A stretch of DNA of 64,000 nt from NCBI GenBank assembly GCA_015064585.1, contig SVRY01000009.1, positions 1 through 64,000 of the forward strand. The letters are read 5' to 3'. The notes under the pieces are model-generated. The model had not been told where the DNA came from. It saw only the letters and a program-made list of their open reading frames with translations, and did not search any database. This document shows, one piece after another, positions 47,316 to 57,238 of this stretch. Made by a program: the position numbers and the translations under genes. Source of the stretch: Oscillospiraceae bacterium. Lineage in GTDB: Bacteria > Bacillota > Clostridia > Oscillospirales > CAG-272. Position 1 is the first letter of the stretch. Each line of letters starts with the position of its first letter.

Positions 47316-49705
47316 AAGAAATATTGGCAAAGGGTCCTTTGTTTTTAGACGGCGGTATGGGTACAATCCTGCAGTCCATGGGATTGACCGATGCCGAACG
47401 TCCTGAGGACTGGAATATTACATATCCCGAACGTATAACCAAGGTGCATAAAGACTATATCGATGCAGGCAGCCGTATTCTGCTAGCCAATACCTTTGGT
47501 GCCAACACCAGACACTACAATTTGGAAAACGGAGATCTGGAAAAGATTGTTGATGCGGCAATTGCCAATGCAAGAAATGCCGCCGGGCAAAGAGAAGATA
47601 TTTATGTTGCGTTGGATATCGGTCCCAGCGGGAAAATGCTGGCTCCTTACGGCGATCTGGATTTTGAGGATGCTGTGACTCTATTTGCCGAGACTGTAAA
47701 ACTCGGTGTAAAAGCAGGTGCTGATCTAATTGTGATCGAAACCATGAACGATTGCTACGAAACCAAGGCAGCAGTTTTAGCAGCAAAAGAAAACAGTAAT
47801 CTTCCGATATTTGTCACCAATGCATACGGTGCTGACGGCTTGCTCATGACAGGCGCTTCTGCCGAAGTCATGTGTGCAATGCTTGAGGGTCTTGGGGTAG
47901 ATGCCATCGGACTGAACTGCTCCATGGGGCCGCGCGAAATGTTGCCTGTTATCAAGCGTTTTTTTGACTGTGCTTCCATTCCGATCATCGTAAAGCCCAA
48001 TGCGGGTATGCCCTATATTGAAAACGGCAAGACCTGCTATGATGTTTCCCCTTCGGAATTTGCCGAATGGATGGAGCAAGCATATGCGTGCGGCGGTATG
48101 ATTTTTGGCGGCTGCTGCGGAACGACACCTGCGTATATCACTGCGCTTACCAATCGATTGGCAGGAAAAAAGCCACATTCTATTACCGAAAAAGAAAACT
48201 GTGTGATCAGTTCCGGTTTTAAAACGGTTAGATTTGGAGAAAAACCGATACTGATCGGTGAGCGCATCAATCCCACCGGCAAAAAGGCATTCAAACAGGC
48301 GTTGCGGGAGGGCGATCTGTCTTACATTTTGGGAGAAGGAATTCGTCAATTGGATTTCGGCGCAGAAGTTTTGGATGTAAACGTGGGACTTCCCGAAATT
48401 GATGAAGGGGAATGGATGCTACGCAGTATTACCGGACTGCAAAGTGTTGTGGATGTACCCCTGCAGATCGACACCTCCGATGCGTCGGTTTTGGAAAAGG
48501 CTCTGCGCCGTTATAACGGTAAAGCACTGATTAATTCGGTAAACGGATCGGAAGAAAGCATGGAAAGCGTGCTTCCCCTTGTAAAAAAATATGGCGGTGT
48601 TGTGGTTGTACTGACGCTGGACGAAAAGGGAATTCCTCAAACGGCAAAAGAGCGATTGGCTATCGCCGAACGGGTTGCATGCCGTGCGGAACAATACGGT
48701 ATTTCTCGTAAGGATCTGATTGTGGATACGTTGACTATGACAGTCAGCTCGGATACATCAGCGCCCGGTGTAACACTGGATGCGCTTCGTTTGTGCAAAG
48801 AAGCGGGACTGCATACCTCCCTTGGCGTTTCCAATATATCCTTTGGGCTACCGCAAAGAGATAATATTAATGCAGTGTTTTTCACAATGGCACTGCAAAT
48901 GGGACTGGATGCCGCTATTATGAACCCTTATTCGGTATCTATGATGAACGCTTACTATTCGTATTTGGTTCTTAGCGGAAAAGATTTGATGTGTGCTGAC
49001 TATATTAAATTTGCTTCCACTCTGTCGCAGGGAACGCAAATGGCTATGCAAACACCGATAAATCAAAGCGATTCCCATAAAGAAAATGAAAAGAGCGCTC
49101 TGCAACAGGCAATCATAAAAGGTCTTTCGGAAGATGCATATCGCTATGCACTGATGTGCATGCAGGAAAAATCTCCTCTGTCCATCGTGGAGGAAGAGAT
49201 CGTTCCCGCACTGGATTCGGTGGGCAAAGGATATGAAGCTAAAACAGTCTTTTTGCCTCAGCTTTTGATGTCTGCCGATGCGGCAAAGAAAGCATTTTCG
49301 GCAATCAAGAGTCAAATGGGCAGTGACAGTAAAACTGTTGAAAAGTATACTATTGTTGTGGCGACCGTGAAAGGTGATATCCATGATATCGGAAAAAATA
49401 TAGTGGTATGCTTACTGGAAAACTACGGTTACCGTGTGGTGGATCTCGGACATGATGCGTCACCGCAGACTGTTCTGGATGCGGCAAAGAAAGAAAATGC
49501 ACGTTTGGTTGGGCTGTCTGCCCTCATGACCACCACTGTTCCGGCCATGAAAGAAACTGTCGATTTGTTGCGCCGCGAACTGCCGCAAATCAAAATCATG
49601 GTGGGCGGAGCGGTTCTGACCGATGAATACGCCAAGGCAATGAAAGCTGATCACTACGGCCCGGATGCAATGTCGGCTGTGCGTTTTGCCGAAACGTTGT
49701 TATAA
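47303..49705 (+). CDS. metH: Cobalamin-dependent methionine synthase (HCY, pterin-binding, B12-binding; no activation domain)
   Basis: LDGGMGTILQS, GGCCGTTPAYI, IGERINPTGKKAFKQAL, DIHDIGKNIV, GLSALMTTTV. Confidence 0.95.
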   Translation: MFNLKEILAKGPLFLDGGMGTILQSMGLTDAERPEDWNITYPERITKVHKDYIDAGSRILLANTFGANTRHYNLENGDLEKIVDAAIANARNAAGQREDIYVALDIGPSGKMLAPYGDLDFEDAVTLFAETVKLGVKAGADLIVIETMNDCYETKAAVLAAKENSNLPIFVTNAYGADGLLMTGASAEVMCAMLEGLGVDAIGLNCSMGPREMLPVIKRFFDCASIPIIVKPNAGMPYIENGKTCYDVSPSEFAEWMEQAYACGGMIFGGCCGTTPAYITALTNRLAGKKPHSITEKENCVISSGFKTVRFGEKPILIGERINPTGKKAFKQALREGDLSYILGEGIRQLDFGAEVLDVNVGLPEIDEGEWMLRSITGLQSVVDVPLQIDTSDASVLEKALRRYNGKALINSVNGSEESMESVLPLVKKYGGVVVVLTLDEKGIPQTAKERLAIAERVACRAEQYGISRKDLIVDTLTMTVSSDTSAPGVTLDALRLCKEAGLHTSLGVSNISFGLPQRDNINAVFFTMALQMGLDAAIMNPYSVSMMNAYYSYLVLSGKDLMCADYIKFASTLSQGTQMAMQTPINQSDSHKENEKSALQQAIIKGLSEDAYRYALMCMQEKSPLSIVEEEIVPALDSVGKGYEAKTVFLPQLLMSADAAKKAFSAIKSQMGSDSKTVEKYTIVVATVKGDIHDIGKNIVVCLLENYGYRVVDLGHDASPQTVLDAAKKENARLVGLSALMTTTVPAMKETVDLLRRELPQIKIMVGGAVLTDEYAKAMKADHYGPDAMSAVRFAETLL

Positions 49706-49786
49706 AACAATAGATTGTTATTGAAAATTTCTGCTCTATGCCAATGCAGAAGCAGAATCACAGATTTGTGATGACTGTATGTCAAA

Positions 49787-51208
49787 ATGGAGATTAGGAT
49801 GAGATCATTATTTTCAGTATTCAAAAGAAAGGATCTTGATCTGACAGAAGGCCCTCTTTTGTCGGGAATTTTGCTGTACACACTGCCTTTGATCCTGAGC
49901 GGTGTACTGCAGCTGCTGTTCAATGCGGCAGATCTTGTTGTGGTTGGGCATTTTTCGGGAGAAAAAGCACTGGCTGCTGTGGGAGCGACGGGGGCGCTGA
50001 TTAATTTGATCGTAAATGTGTTCCTTGGTCTTTCGGTAGGGGCTGCTTCCGGCACTGCACTGAATTACGGTGCTAAAAACGACAAGGGTGTTCACCGGAT
50101 GGTGCACACCGCCATGCTTCTGAGTTTACTTGGCGGTATTGCGGTAATGATCATCGGTTTGTTGTTTTCCCGAATCTTCCTTGTTTGGATGGATACACCT
50201 GACACTGTATTGAACAGTGCGGCATTGTATATGAAAATATACTTTATTGGTGCGCCTGCCATGATGATCTATAACTTTGGCGCAGCCATTCTGCGATCTA
50301 TCGGAGATACATCCAGACCTCTTGTGTTCTTAACCGTTGCGGGTGTCGTCAATGTACTGTTGAATTTGGTGCTAGCCGGCGTTTTTACCATGGGTGTGAT
50401 CGGTGTGGCTGTTGCCACTGCTGTTTCTCAAACCATTTCCGCAATTCTCGTAGTTCGTCATTTAATTAAATGCGACAGCAATTACCGTTTGCAAATTAAG
50501 AAATTGGCTTTATACCGAAAAGAATTGTTTATGATCCTGCGTATCGGATTGCCTGCAGGACTGCAGGGATCTGTTTTTGCTATTTCAAATGTAGTGATTC
50601 AGTCTTCTGTCAATACTTTTGGCGAACTTGCCATGTCGGGAAGCACTGCTTCCGGCAATATTGAGGGATTTATTTATATGGCAATGAATGCCTTCCATCA
50701 TACTGCACTTGCCTTTACGGCGCAAAATCTGGGTGCGGGAAAATTAAGAAAGCTGAAAAAGATATTCGGTTTGTGTATTGGGCTGGTTGTTATAACCGGG
50801 GTTTTGTTTGGCGGTATGGCTTACCTGTTTGCAGATAACTTGCTGGGTATCTATATTCGTGAATCTGAAGTTGCCATGCGTTTTGGTCTGGAACGACTTA
50901 CTATTATTGCTTTTACATATTTCTTCTGCGGTGTAATGGATGTAATGAGCGGTGTTTTGCGCGGTATGGGATCTTCTTTTATCCCTATGGTCATTTGTCT
51001 GCTGGGAGCTTGCGGTGTACGTATACTGTGGGTCAATACGGTATTTGCCATGGAAGGGAACCATTCCTTTACTGTTTTGTTCCGTTCTTATCCCGTATCC
51101 TGGATATTGACCATCACGGCACAACTTATCTTCTATGTTTATCTCTATCATAAAACCGTCCATGGAAAAAAGAAAAAAACGCTGTTGGCAGAGGACGGCG
51201 GTTTATGA
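49787..51208 (+). CDS. MATE family efflux transporter
   Basis: ILLYTLPLILSGVLQLLFNAADLVVVGHFSG; two MatE-like halves. Confidence 0.94.
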   Translation: MEIRMRSLFSVFKRKDLDLTEGPLLSGILLYTLPLILSGVLQLLFNAADLVVVGHFSGEKALAAVGATGALINLIVNVFLGLSVGAASGTALNYGAKNDKGVHRMVHTAMLLSLLGGIAVMIIGLLFSRIFLVWMDTPDTVLNSAALYMKIYFIGAPAMMIYNFGAAILRSIGDTSRPLVFLTVAGVVNVLLNLVLAGVFTMGVIGVAVATAVSQTISAILVVRHLIKCDSNYRLQIKKLALYRKELFMILRIGLPAGLQGSVFAISNVVIQSSVNTFGELAMSGSTASGNIEGFIYMAMNAFHHTALAFTAQNLGAGKLRKLKKIFGLCIGLVVITGVLFGGMAYLFADNLLGIYIRESEVAMRFGLERLTIIAFTYFFCGVMDVMSGVLRGMGSSFIPMVICLLGACGVRILWVNTVFAMEGNHSFTVLFRSYPVSWILTITAQLIFYVYLYHKTVHGKKKKTLLAEDGGL

Positions 51209-52059
51209 TGCTCAAAAAAGTATATTTGGAAATCACAAATGTCTGTAACTGCAGTTGCGCTTTTTGCCCGGGGCACAAGCGCCCAAAAGCGTTTATGGAT
51301 CTTGCGCACTTTGCGTATGCGGCAAAACAAGTGAAGACCGTATCGGATTTTATTTACTTACACGTAATGGGGGAACCGCTGTTGCATCCGAAACTGGCAG
51401 AACTCTTAGGCATTTGTGAAGAAATCGGACTGAAAGTGATCATTACAACAAACGGCACACTGCTAAAAGAAAAGCTGGACATTCTTCTTTCCCAAAAAGC
51501 ACTTCACAAAATCAACATATCTTTACACAGTTTTGAAGCCAATGACGGGATGCAGGATGAAAGCTATTTTGAAAACTGTTTCTTTTCAGCCCGTGAAACG
51601 GCAAGCGGCGGTATTATTACAGTACTGCGCCTTTGGAATCTGGACGGAGAACTGCCCGGAATGCACCGGGAAAATGAATACATTTTAGATAAAATGAAAA
51701 AAGCACTTCCCGGCAAGTGGACGCAAAATTCAAAAGGTGTGCGCATTTCGGAAAAACTTTTTTTGGAGTGGGGGAACAGATTTACCTGGCCCGATCTTTC
51801 CCGCGCCCCCCTTCGTCAAAACGGTTCTTGCTACGGTTTGCGAGATCAGGCCGGCATTTTGGTGGACGGAACTGTTGTACCGTGCTGTCTTGATTGCAAT
51901 GGTGATATTGCCCTTGGTAATGTGTTTGATATGCCGCTTGCAGAAATTTTGAACACAAAGCGCGCGGTGGAATTGCGCGAGGGATTTAAAAAACAATGTT
52001 ATACTGAGCCCCTTTGTAAAACTTGTGGCTACGCAGGAAGATTTTCCTCACAAAAGTAG
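51205..52059 (+). CDS. Radical SAM/SPASM-like protein
   Basis: CNCSCAFC (CxxxCxxC), HVMGEPLLHP, C-terminal Cys cluster CCLDCNGD...CYTEPLCKTCGY. Confidence 0.9.
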   Translation: MMLKKVYLEITNVCNCSCAFCPGHKRPKAFMDLAHFAYAAKQVKTVSDFIYLHVMGEPLLHPKLAELLGICEEIGLKVIITTNGTLLKEKLDILLSQKALHKINISLHSFEANDGMQDESYFENCFFSARETASGGIITVLRLWNLDGELPGMHRENEYILDKMKKALPGKWTQNSKGVRISEKLFLEWGNRFTWPDLSRAPLRQNGSCYGLRDQAGILVDGTVVPCCLDCNGDIALGNVFDMPLAEILNTKRAVELREGFKKQCYTEPLCKTCGYAGRFSSQK

Positions 52060-52161
52060 TATGATGTGGTATAGAATGGACTAAAATCAACAGTGTATTC
52101 ACAATATTTTCACAATTTTGTGGTATGATATTCCATAATAAATTATCCAGAGGATTTACCC

Positions 52162-55100
52162 ATGCTGAAATTAAAACAAATCAAGAAAGATTACCCCACA
52201 CCGGAGGAGCCGGTTCATGCGCTGAAAGGAATTGACATTACTTTCCGTGCCAATGAATTTGTTTCCATTCTTGGTCCTTCTGGTTGCGGAAAAACAACAC
52301 TGCTCAATATCATTGGAGGTCTTGACAGATATACCTCCGGCGAGCTTGCGATCAATGGAAAATCCACAACAGAGTTTAGCGATCGTGACTGGGACAGCTA
52401 TCGAAATCATTCTGTTGGCTTTGTATTCCAAAGCTACAATCTGATTCCTCACCAAACAGTACTCTCGAACGTGGAATTGGCATTGACGCTTTCGGGCGTT
52501 AAAAAGAAGGAACGCCGCAGACGCGCCGCCGAAGTACTTGAAAAAGTAGGTCTTGGAGATCAGCTTGACAAAAAGCCGAGCCAAATGTCGGGCGGTCAGA
52601 TGCAAAGAGTAGCCATTGCCCGCGCCCTTGTCAACGACCCCGATATTCTGCTGGCAGATGAACCCACAGGTGCATTGGACACAACTACCAGCGTACAGGT
52701 CATGGATCTGCTCAAAGAAATCGCCAAAGATCGCCTGGTTATTATGGTAACGCACAATCCCGAGTTGGCTGAACAGTACTCCACGCGTATTGTAAAACTG
52801 TTGGACGGTGAACTGCTTTCGGATAGCAATCCTGTTACAGAAGCGGAAGAAAAAGAAATACTTCCCAAAAATCAGACAAGAAAGGGAAAGGTTTCTATGT
52901 CCGGTATGACTGCCCTTTCGCTTTCTTTGCAAAATCTGTTGACCAAAAAGGGAAGAACTATACTCACCAGCTTTGCCGGCAGTATCGGTATTATCGGTAT
53001 TGCTTTGATTCTGGCATTGTCCAACGGTATTCAAGGCTTTATCAATTCCATTCAACAGGAGACTTTGACTTCCTATCCCATTTCTATTTTGGCAGAGGAG
53101 ACCGATATGTCTGCCATGATGGAAAATCTGATGGGTTCGAACCAAGAGGCAAGCAAGCATGATTTGGATGCAGTATATTCCAATTCGGTAATGTATGAAC
53201 TGATTAATACCATGTTTGCGCCCGAAATGAAGACCAATAACCTCTCGGATTTCAGAGATTATCTGCTCTCCGACAAAAACGAATTGGCAAATTATACTTC
53301 TGCCATTCATTACAGCTATCGGATCCCCGTTTATGTTTACAGTGCGGAAAGCGGCGGAAACTATTCCAGAGTGGATATCGAAACACTGATTTCCAAGGCA
53401 GTAGGTTCTTCATTTACCGATACAATGTCTTCCTTTAGCGGTGCCTCCGATATGCAAATGTCCATGACAATCTTCTCAGAAATTCTGCCCGGTAAAGATC
53501 CTAAAAAGGAACCGGTGCATTCAATGGTGAAGGATCAGTACGAACTGGTTTACGGTGAGTATCCCAAAGCCATGGATGAAGTTGTGTTGGTTATGAACAG
53601 CCGCAATGAAGTGAGTGATCTTGCGCTGTATGCACTTGGACTGAAAACTTCCGATGAACTGGCAGATATCATTTTCAACGCTTTCAATGGCATTCCCACA
53701 GAAGGGGTTGAGCAGCAGCGCTTTACGTATGAAGAGATCTGCAAGCGCACCATGAAAATTATTCTGCCCACCGATGTGTATAACAAAGAGGGCGATCTTT
53801 ATGTGGACTACAGCGGCAATGATATCTATATGAACGCCAAAGCATCCACAGGTATGACACTCAAAGTGGTCGGCATCATCAAACCCGGTGAAGATACCAT
53901 GTCAGCTTCCATTACCGGTTCTTTTGGTTATACATCAATGTTGACAGAATATCTGATTGACGGTGTTATAAACAGCCAGATCGTAAAGGATCAGCTTGCC
54001 AATCCCGACATTGACGTTTTCACAGGTCTTGCTTACGCAGGCAGTGAAGGACTTCCTTCCACCAATGAAGAAAAGATCGCGGCGTATAATGAATTGGCAG
54101 CGACACTCACACCCGCGCAAAAGGCAATGTTCTTCTACCAGTTGATCACCACTCCTACCGAAGAAGAGATCAAAAAAGCTGTGGATGAACAAATGAATAA
54201 GATCAACAGTATGACCGACGAAGAAAAACGTGAATACGCAAGTCAGTTGTCCGCGCAGTTTGGCGTTACACTGGATGAGACCATTCTTGACCGTCTTTCG
54301 GATGCAGATCCTGATGTATTGCGCAATATCCTTTCTTCTTATGCTTCCAATATGTTGGTTGGCGTGAAAACACAAATGGCATTTGTGCCTATGGTGGTTT
54401 CTGCCATGCAATCAAGAGAATTGCAGATTGGTTATATCACAAGCTATTATGCAAACCGTCCCGGTATTGATACGGGGACTTTGGCGGCCGGTTTACTGAC
54501 TAAATCGGATGAAGAATTAAAGGGTATTCTTACACAGCTCATTGCTAATGATACCAAAGCATTTATGGAAAGTGAAATCGGAAGTACCATACTGGTTGCC
54601 TGCTATGATGGCATGATCGCGCAAGATGAAGCAACAAAAGCTCTTGTTTATGATATGCTTCCTTCTACGTCCACGACTACTTTTGCGGATACCATGAAGC
54701 GTATTGGCTATACAACGCTGAACACTCCCTCTTCAATCAGTATTTACGCAAAGTCTTTCGAAGATAAGGAGCTGATTGCTTCTGCCATTGAGCGTTATAA
54801 TGAAACAAAAGGAGAAGATGATAAAATCTCCTATACCGACTATATGGCAATCCTGCTGTCGGGGGTTACCTCAATCGTAGATTTTGTTTCCTATGGACTG
54901 ATCGCATTTGTTTCTATTTCTCTTGTGGTTTCTTCCATTATGATCGGTATCATTACCTATATCTCTGTAATTGAACGAACCAAGGAAATCGGTATTCTTC
55001 GTTCTATTGGTGCATCCAAGCGAGATATCAAACGCGTATTCAATGCTGAGACCTTAATCGTTGGTTTTACGGCAGGTATAATCGGTATTCTGACAACACT

Positions 55101-55287
55101 GTTGTTGTGTATTCCCATTTCGGCAATTATTGAAGCGCTCAGTGATGTACCGAATATTGCCTCTCTGCCTGCGGTGGGCGGCATCGTTCTTGTAATTATC
55201 AGCATGCTTCTTACCTTTATTGCAGGTCTTTTGCCCGCAATGTTTGCAGCTAACAGAGATCCTGTACAGGCGCTTCGTTCAGAATAA
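52162..55287 (+). CDS. Fused ABC transporter ATPase-FtsX/MacB-type permease with large ectodomain
   Basis: LGPSGCGKTTLLNIIGGLD, MSGGQMQRVAIARALVNDPDILLADEPTGALD; FtsX-like C-terminal TM block. Confidence 0.94.
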   Translation: MLKLKQIKKDYPTPEEPVHALKGIDITFRANEFVSILGPSGCGKTTLLNIIGGLDRYTSGELAINGKSTTEFSDRDWDSYRNHSVGFVFQSYNLIPHQTVLSNVELALTLSGVKKKERRRRAAEVLEKVGLGDQLDKKPSQMSGGQMQRVAIARALVNDPDILLADEPTGALDTTTSVQVMDLLKEIAKDRLVIMVTHNPELAEQYSTRIVKLLDGELLSDSNPVTEAEEKEILPKNQTRKGKVSMSGMTALSLSLQNLLTKKGRTILTSFAGSIGIIGIALILALSNGIQGFINSIQQETLTSYPISILAEETDMSAMMENLMGSNQEASKHDLDAVYSNSVMYELINTMFAPEMKTNNLSDFRDYLLSDKNELANYTSAIHYSYRIPVYVYSAESGGNYSRVDIETLISKAVGSSFTDTMSSFSGASDMQMSMTIFSEILPGKDPKKEPVHSMVKDQYELVYGEYPKAMDEVVLVMNSRNEVSDLALYALGLKTSDELADIIFNAFNGIPTEGVEQQRFTYEEICKRTMKIILPTDVYNKEGDLYVDYSGNDIYMNAKASTGMTLKVVGIIKPGEDTMSASITGSFGYTSMLTEYLIDGVINSQIVKDQLANPDIDVFTGLAYAGSEGLPSTNEEKIAAYNELAATLTPAQKAMFFYQLITTPTEEEIKKAVDEQMNKINSMTDEEKREYASQLSAQFGVTLDETILDRLSDADPDVLRNILSSYASNMLVGVKTQMAFVPMVVSAMQSRELQIGYITSYYANRPGIDTGTLAAGLLTKSDEELKGILTQLIANDTKAFMESEIGSTILVACYDGMIAQDEATKALVYDMLPSTSTTTFADTMKRIGYTTLNTPSSISIYAKSFEDKELIASAIERYNETKGEDDKISYTDYMAILLSGVTSIVDFVSYGLIAFVSISLVVSSIMIGIITYISVIERTKEIGILRSIGASKRDIKRVFNAETLIVGFTAGIIGILTTLLLCIPISAIIEALSDVPNIASLPAVGGIVLVIISMLLTFIAGLLPAMFAANRDPVQALRSE

Positions 55288-55376
55288 TAAATTTTGAGTG
55301 AAAAAATGTTTTGCTCTTGACAAGAACACAAAATTGATGTATCCTAGTATTAAATTAAACGAATAGGAGAATTGAC

Positions 55377-56408
55377 ATGAAAAAACTAATTGCACTTTTC
55401 TTGATGGTTTCTATGTTATTTACCATGCTTGTTGCCTGTGGCACTACAAACAACGGCGATAATGAGCCTTCAAAAGAAGACGAAAAAAATCCTACTTCCG
55501 ATACCGGAGAGGAAGAACCCGGAATTACTGTTACCGATAAGCTTATGCTTGGTATCAATCAAGTTCTGGATCTGGATGTTAAATTCGTTCCCGAAAAGGG
55601 CGGCGATAGCACGCTGACCTTCACCTCTTCCGACACTGCCATCGTGACCTGCGACGGTGCTAAATTGACCGGCGTTGCCGAAGGCGATGCTACCGTTACC
55701 ATTTCCAACGCAGACGGCAAGTATACTGCAACTGTTGAAGTAAAGGTGTCTGAAGTGCTTAAGAATAAGACTGCTCTCTTTGTGGGCGACTCCATTACCG
55801 CTGCTGCTGCTGATAACTGGCAGGGCTGGGCACGCAGAGTAGAAGCTCTGTACGGTGTTAAGAGTACCAATGCAGGTAGAGACGGTACCTCTATTTCGGA
55901 CTGCCGTAAGGGCGGCTCCGGGCGCGTTCTTGATCTTTTGAATGCCAACAAGAACAATAAGTATAACTTTGTCATCCTGCATGGCGGCGTAAACGATGCT
56001 TGGGATGCAATCGAAGTAGGAACCATCACGCAGTCCTATAATGTTGAAGATTTTGATGTTTCCACTTTTGCCGGCGGTCTTGAAGAACTCTTCTATTACG
56101 CAAAAGAATACTTCCCGAATGCAAAGATTGGTTACATCATCAACTTCAAGATGGTTTCCACGATCGGTAATTTGAAGAAAATGGATCCTTATTTCCAAAC
56201 TGCAAAACTGATCTGCAAAAAATGGGGAATTCCTTATCTGGATATGTTCTTCAATGAAGAGATCAACGATGCAATCCAATATAAAACCACTAAGTATTTG
56301 CACGATTTGATTCATCCCAATACTGAAGGTTATGTTGTTTTGACTCCTTATGTTGGTGAATTTATGCGTCAGCTGCAATACGGTTTGAACGTAATGGATC
56401 AGCAATAA
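55377..56408 (+). CDS. Lipoprotein with Big_2-like domain and SGNH/GDSL hydrolase domain
   Basis: Lipobox MLVAC; TFTSSDTAIVTCDGAKLTGVAEGDATVTI; LFVGDSITAA, ILHGGVNDAWD, HDLIHPNTEGY. Confidence 0.9.
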   Translation: MKKLIALFLMVSMLFTMLVACGTTNNGDNEPSKEDEKNPTSDTGEEEPGITVTDKLMLGINQVLDLDVKFVPEKGGDSTLTFTSSDTAIVTCDGAKLTGVAEGDATVTISNADGKYTATVEVKVSEVLKNKTALFVGDSITAAAADNWQGWARRVEALYGVKSTNAGRDGTSISDCRKGGSGRVLDLLNANKNNKYNFVILHGGVNDAWDAIEVGTITQSYNVEDFDVSTFAGGLEELFYYAKEYFPNAKIGYIINFKMVSTIGNLKKMDPYFQTAKLICKKWGIPYLDMFFNEEINDAIQYKTTKYLHDLIHPNTEGYVVLTPYVGEFMRQLQYGLNVMDQQ

Positions 56409-56415
56409 TTAATTT

Positions 56416-57078
56416 ATGAGCGCAAATTTTGACATTCTGAAAGGGAAGACTGCTGCCTTCCTTGGTGACTCGATCTGCATGGCTTCCACTTTCGATAAAG
56501 AACATCAGTGGTGGGGTTGGGCAGGCAGAATTCATGCCGCATACGGTCTTGCAAGCTATGTAAACAAAGGGTGCGACGGTGCTTCTGTTTCCAATTGCCG
56601 TGCAACCAACCGCGTGATCTTTCAGTTAGAAAGAATCAAGGATCAAACATTTGATTTTCTTCTGTTGCATGGCGGCGTAAATGATGCATGGGACAGCAGA
56701 GAAGTGGGAACCGTAACTGAATCTAAGGATCCTGCCGATTTCGATGTTTCCACCTATGCAGGCGGTTTGGAAGAACTTTTTTACACAGCTAAAAAGTATT
56801 TTCCCGATACAAAGATCGGATTTATCATCAATTTCCGTTCGATTTCGAAAATCGGAAGACTGAGCGATATGACCGAATACTTTACTGTTGCCAAAGAGAT
56901 CTGTGATAAATGGGGAATACCTTATCTTGATCTGTTCTTTGATGATGATTTTAATGAAAATGTCCTGGAATATAAGACAACTGCTAAATTACAGGATCTT
57001 ATTCATCCCAACAGCAATGGATATGAAGTACTGTATCCGCGTGTGGCGCAGTTTATGTGCCATTTGGCAAACAATTGA
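56416..57078 (+). CDS. SGNH/GDSL hydrolase, no signal peptide (tandem paralog)
   Basis: AFLGDSICMA, LLHGGVNDAWDSREVGTVTES, QDLIHPNSNGYEVL; 7 nt after paralog. Confidence 0.9.
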   Translation: MSANFDILKGKTAAFLGDSICMASTFDKEHQWWGWAGRIHAAYGLASYVNKGCDGASVSNCRATNRVIFQLERIKDQTFDFLLLHGGVNDAWDSREVGTVTESKDPADFDVSTYAGGLEELFYTAKKYFPDTKIGFIINFRSISKIGRLSDMTEYFTVAKEICDKWGIPYLDLFFDDDFNENVLEYKTTAKLQDLIHPNSNGYEVLYPRVAQFMCHLANN

Positions 57079-57089
57079 TATTTAACCGA

Positions 57090-57123
57090 CAAACACCCGG
57101 CTTAGGTTGGGTGTTTGTTTTTT
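57090..57123 (+). terminator. Rho-independent terminator
   Basis: ACAAACACCC-GGCTTAGGTT-GGGTGTTTGT followed by T-run. Confidence 0.8.
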
Positions 57124-57238
57124 CCGTCATCCATGATTTGTTTACATAATGTTAAAACTTATACCCTAAAATACATATTGACTTTTACCTTCATATACGC
57201 TATAATATAAGTACAAAAAATATTTAAGGAGACACAAG

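Noticed and set aside
47303-47330. Cobalamin or SAM riboswitch for metH
   Set aside because: The upstream space is fully coding (overlapping genes); no aptamer signature seen.
52171-53310. 379-aa minus-strand ORF opposite the ABC transporter
   Set aside because: Shadow ORF; the plus strand has unmistakable ABC motifs.
55470-56405. 311-aa minus-strand ORF opposite the SGNH lipoprotein
   Set aside because: Shadow ORF from codon bias; plus-strand protein has lipobox and catalytic motifs.
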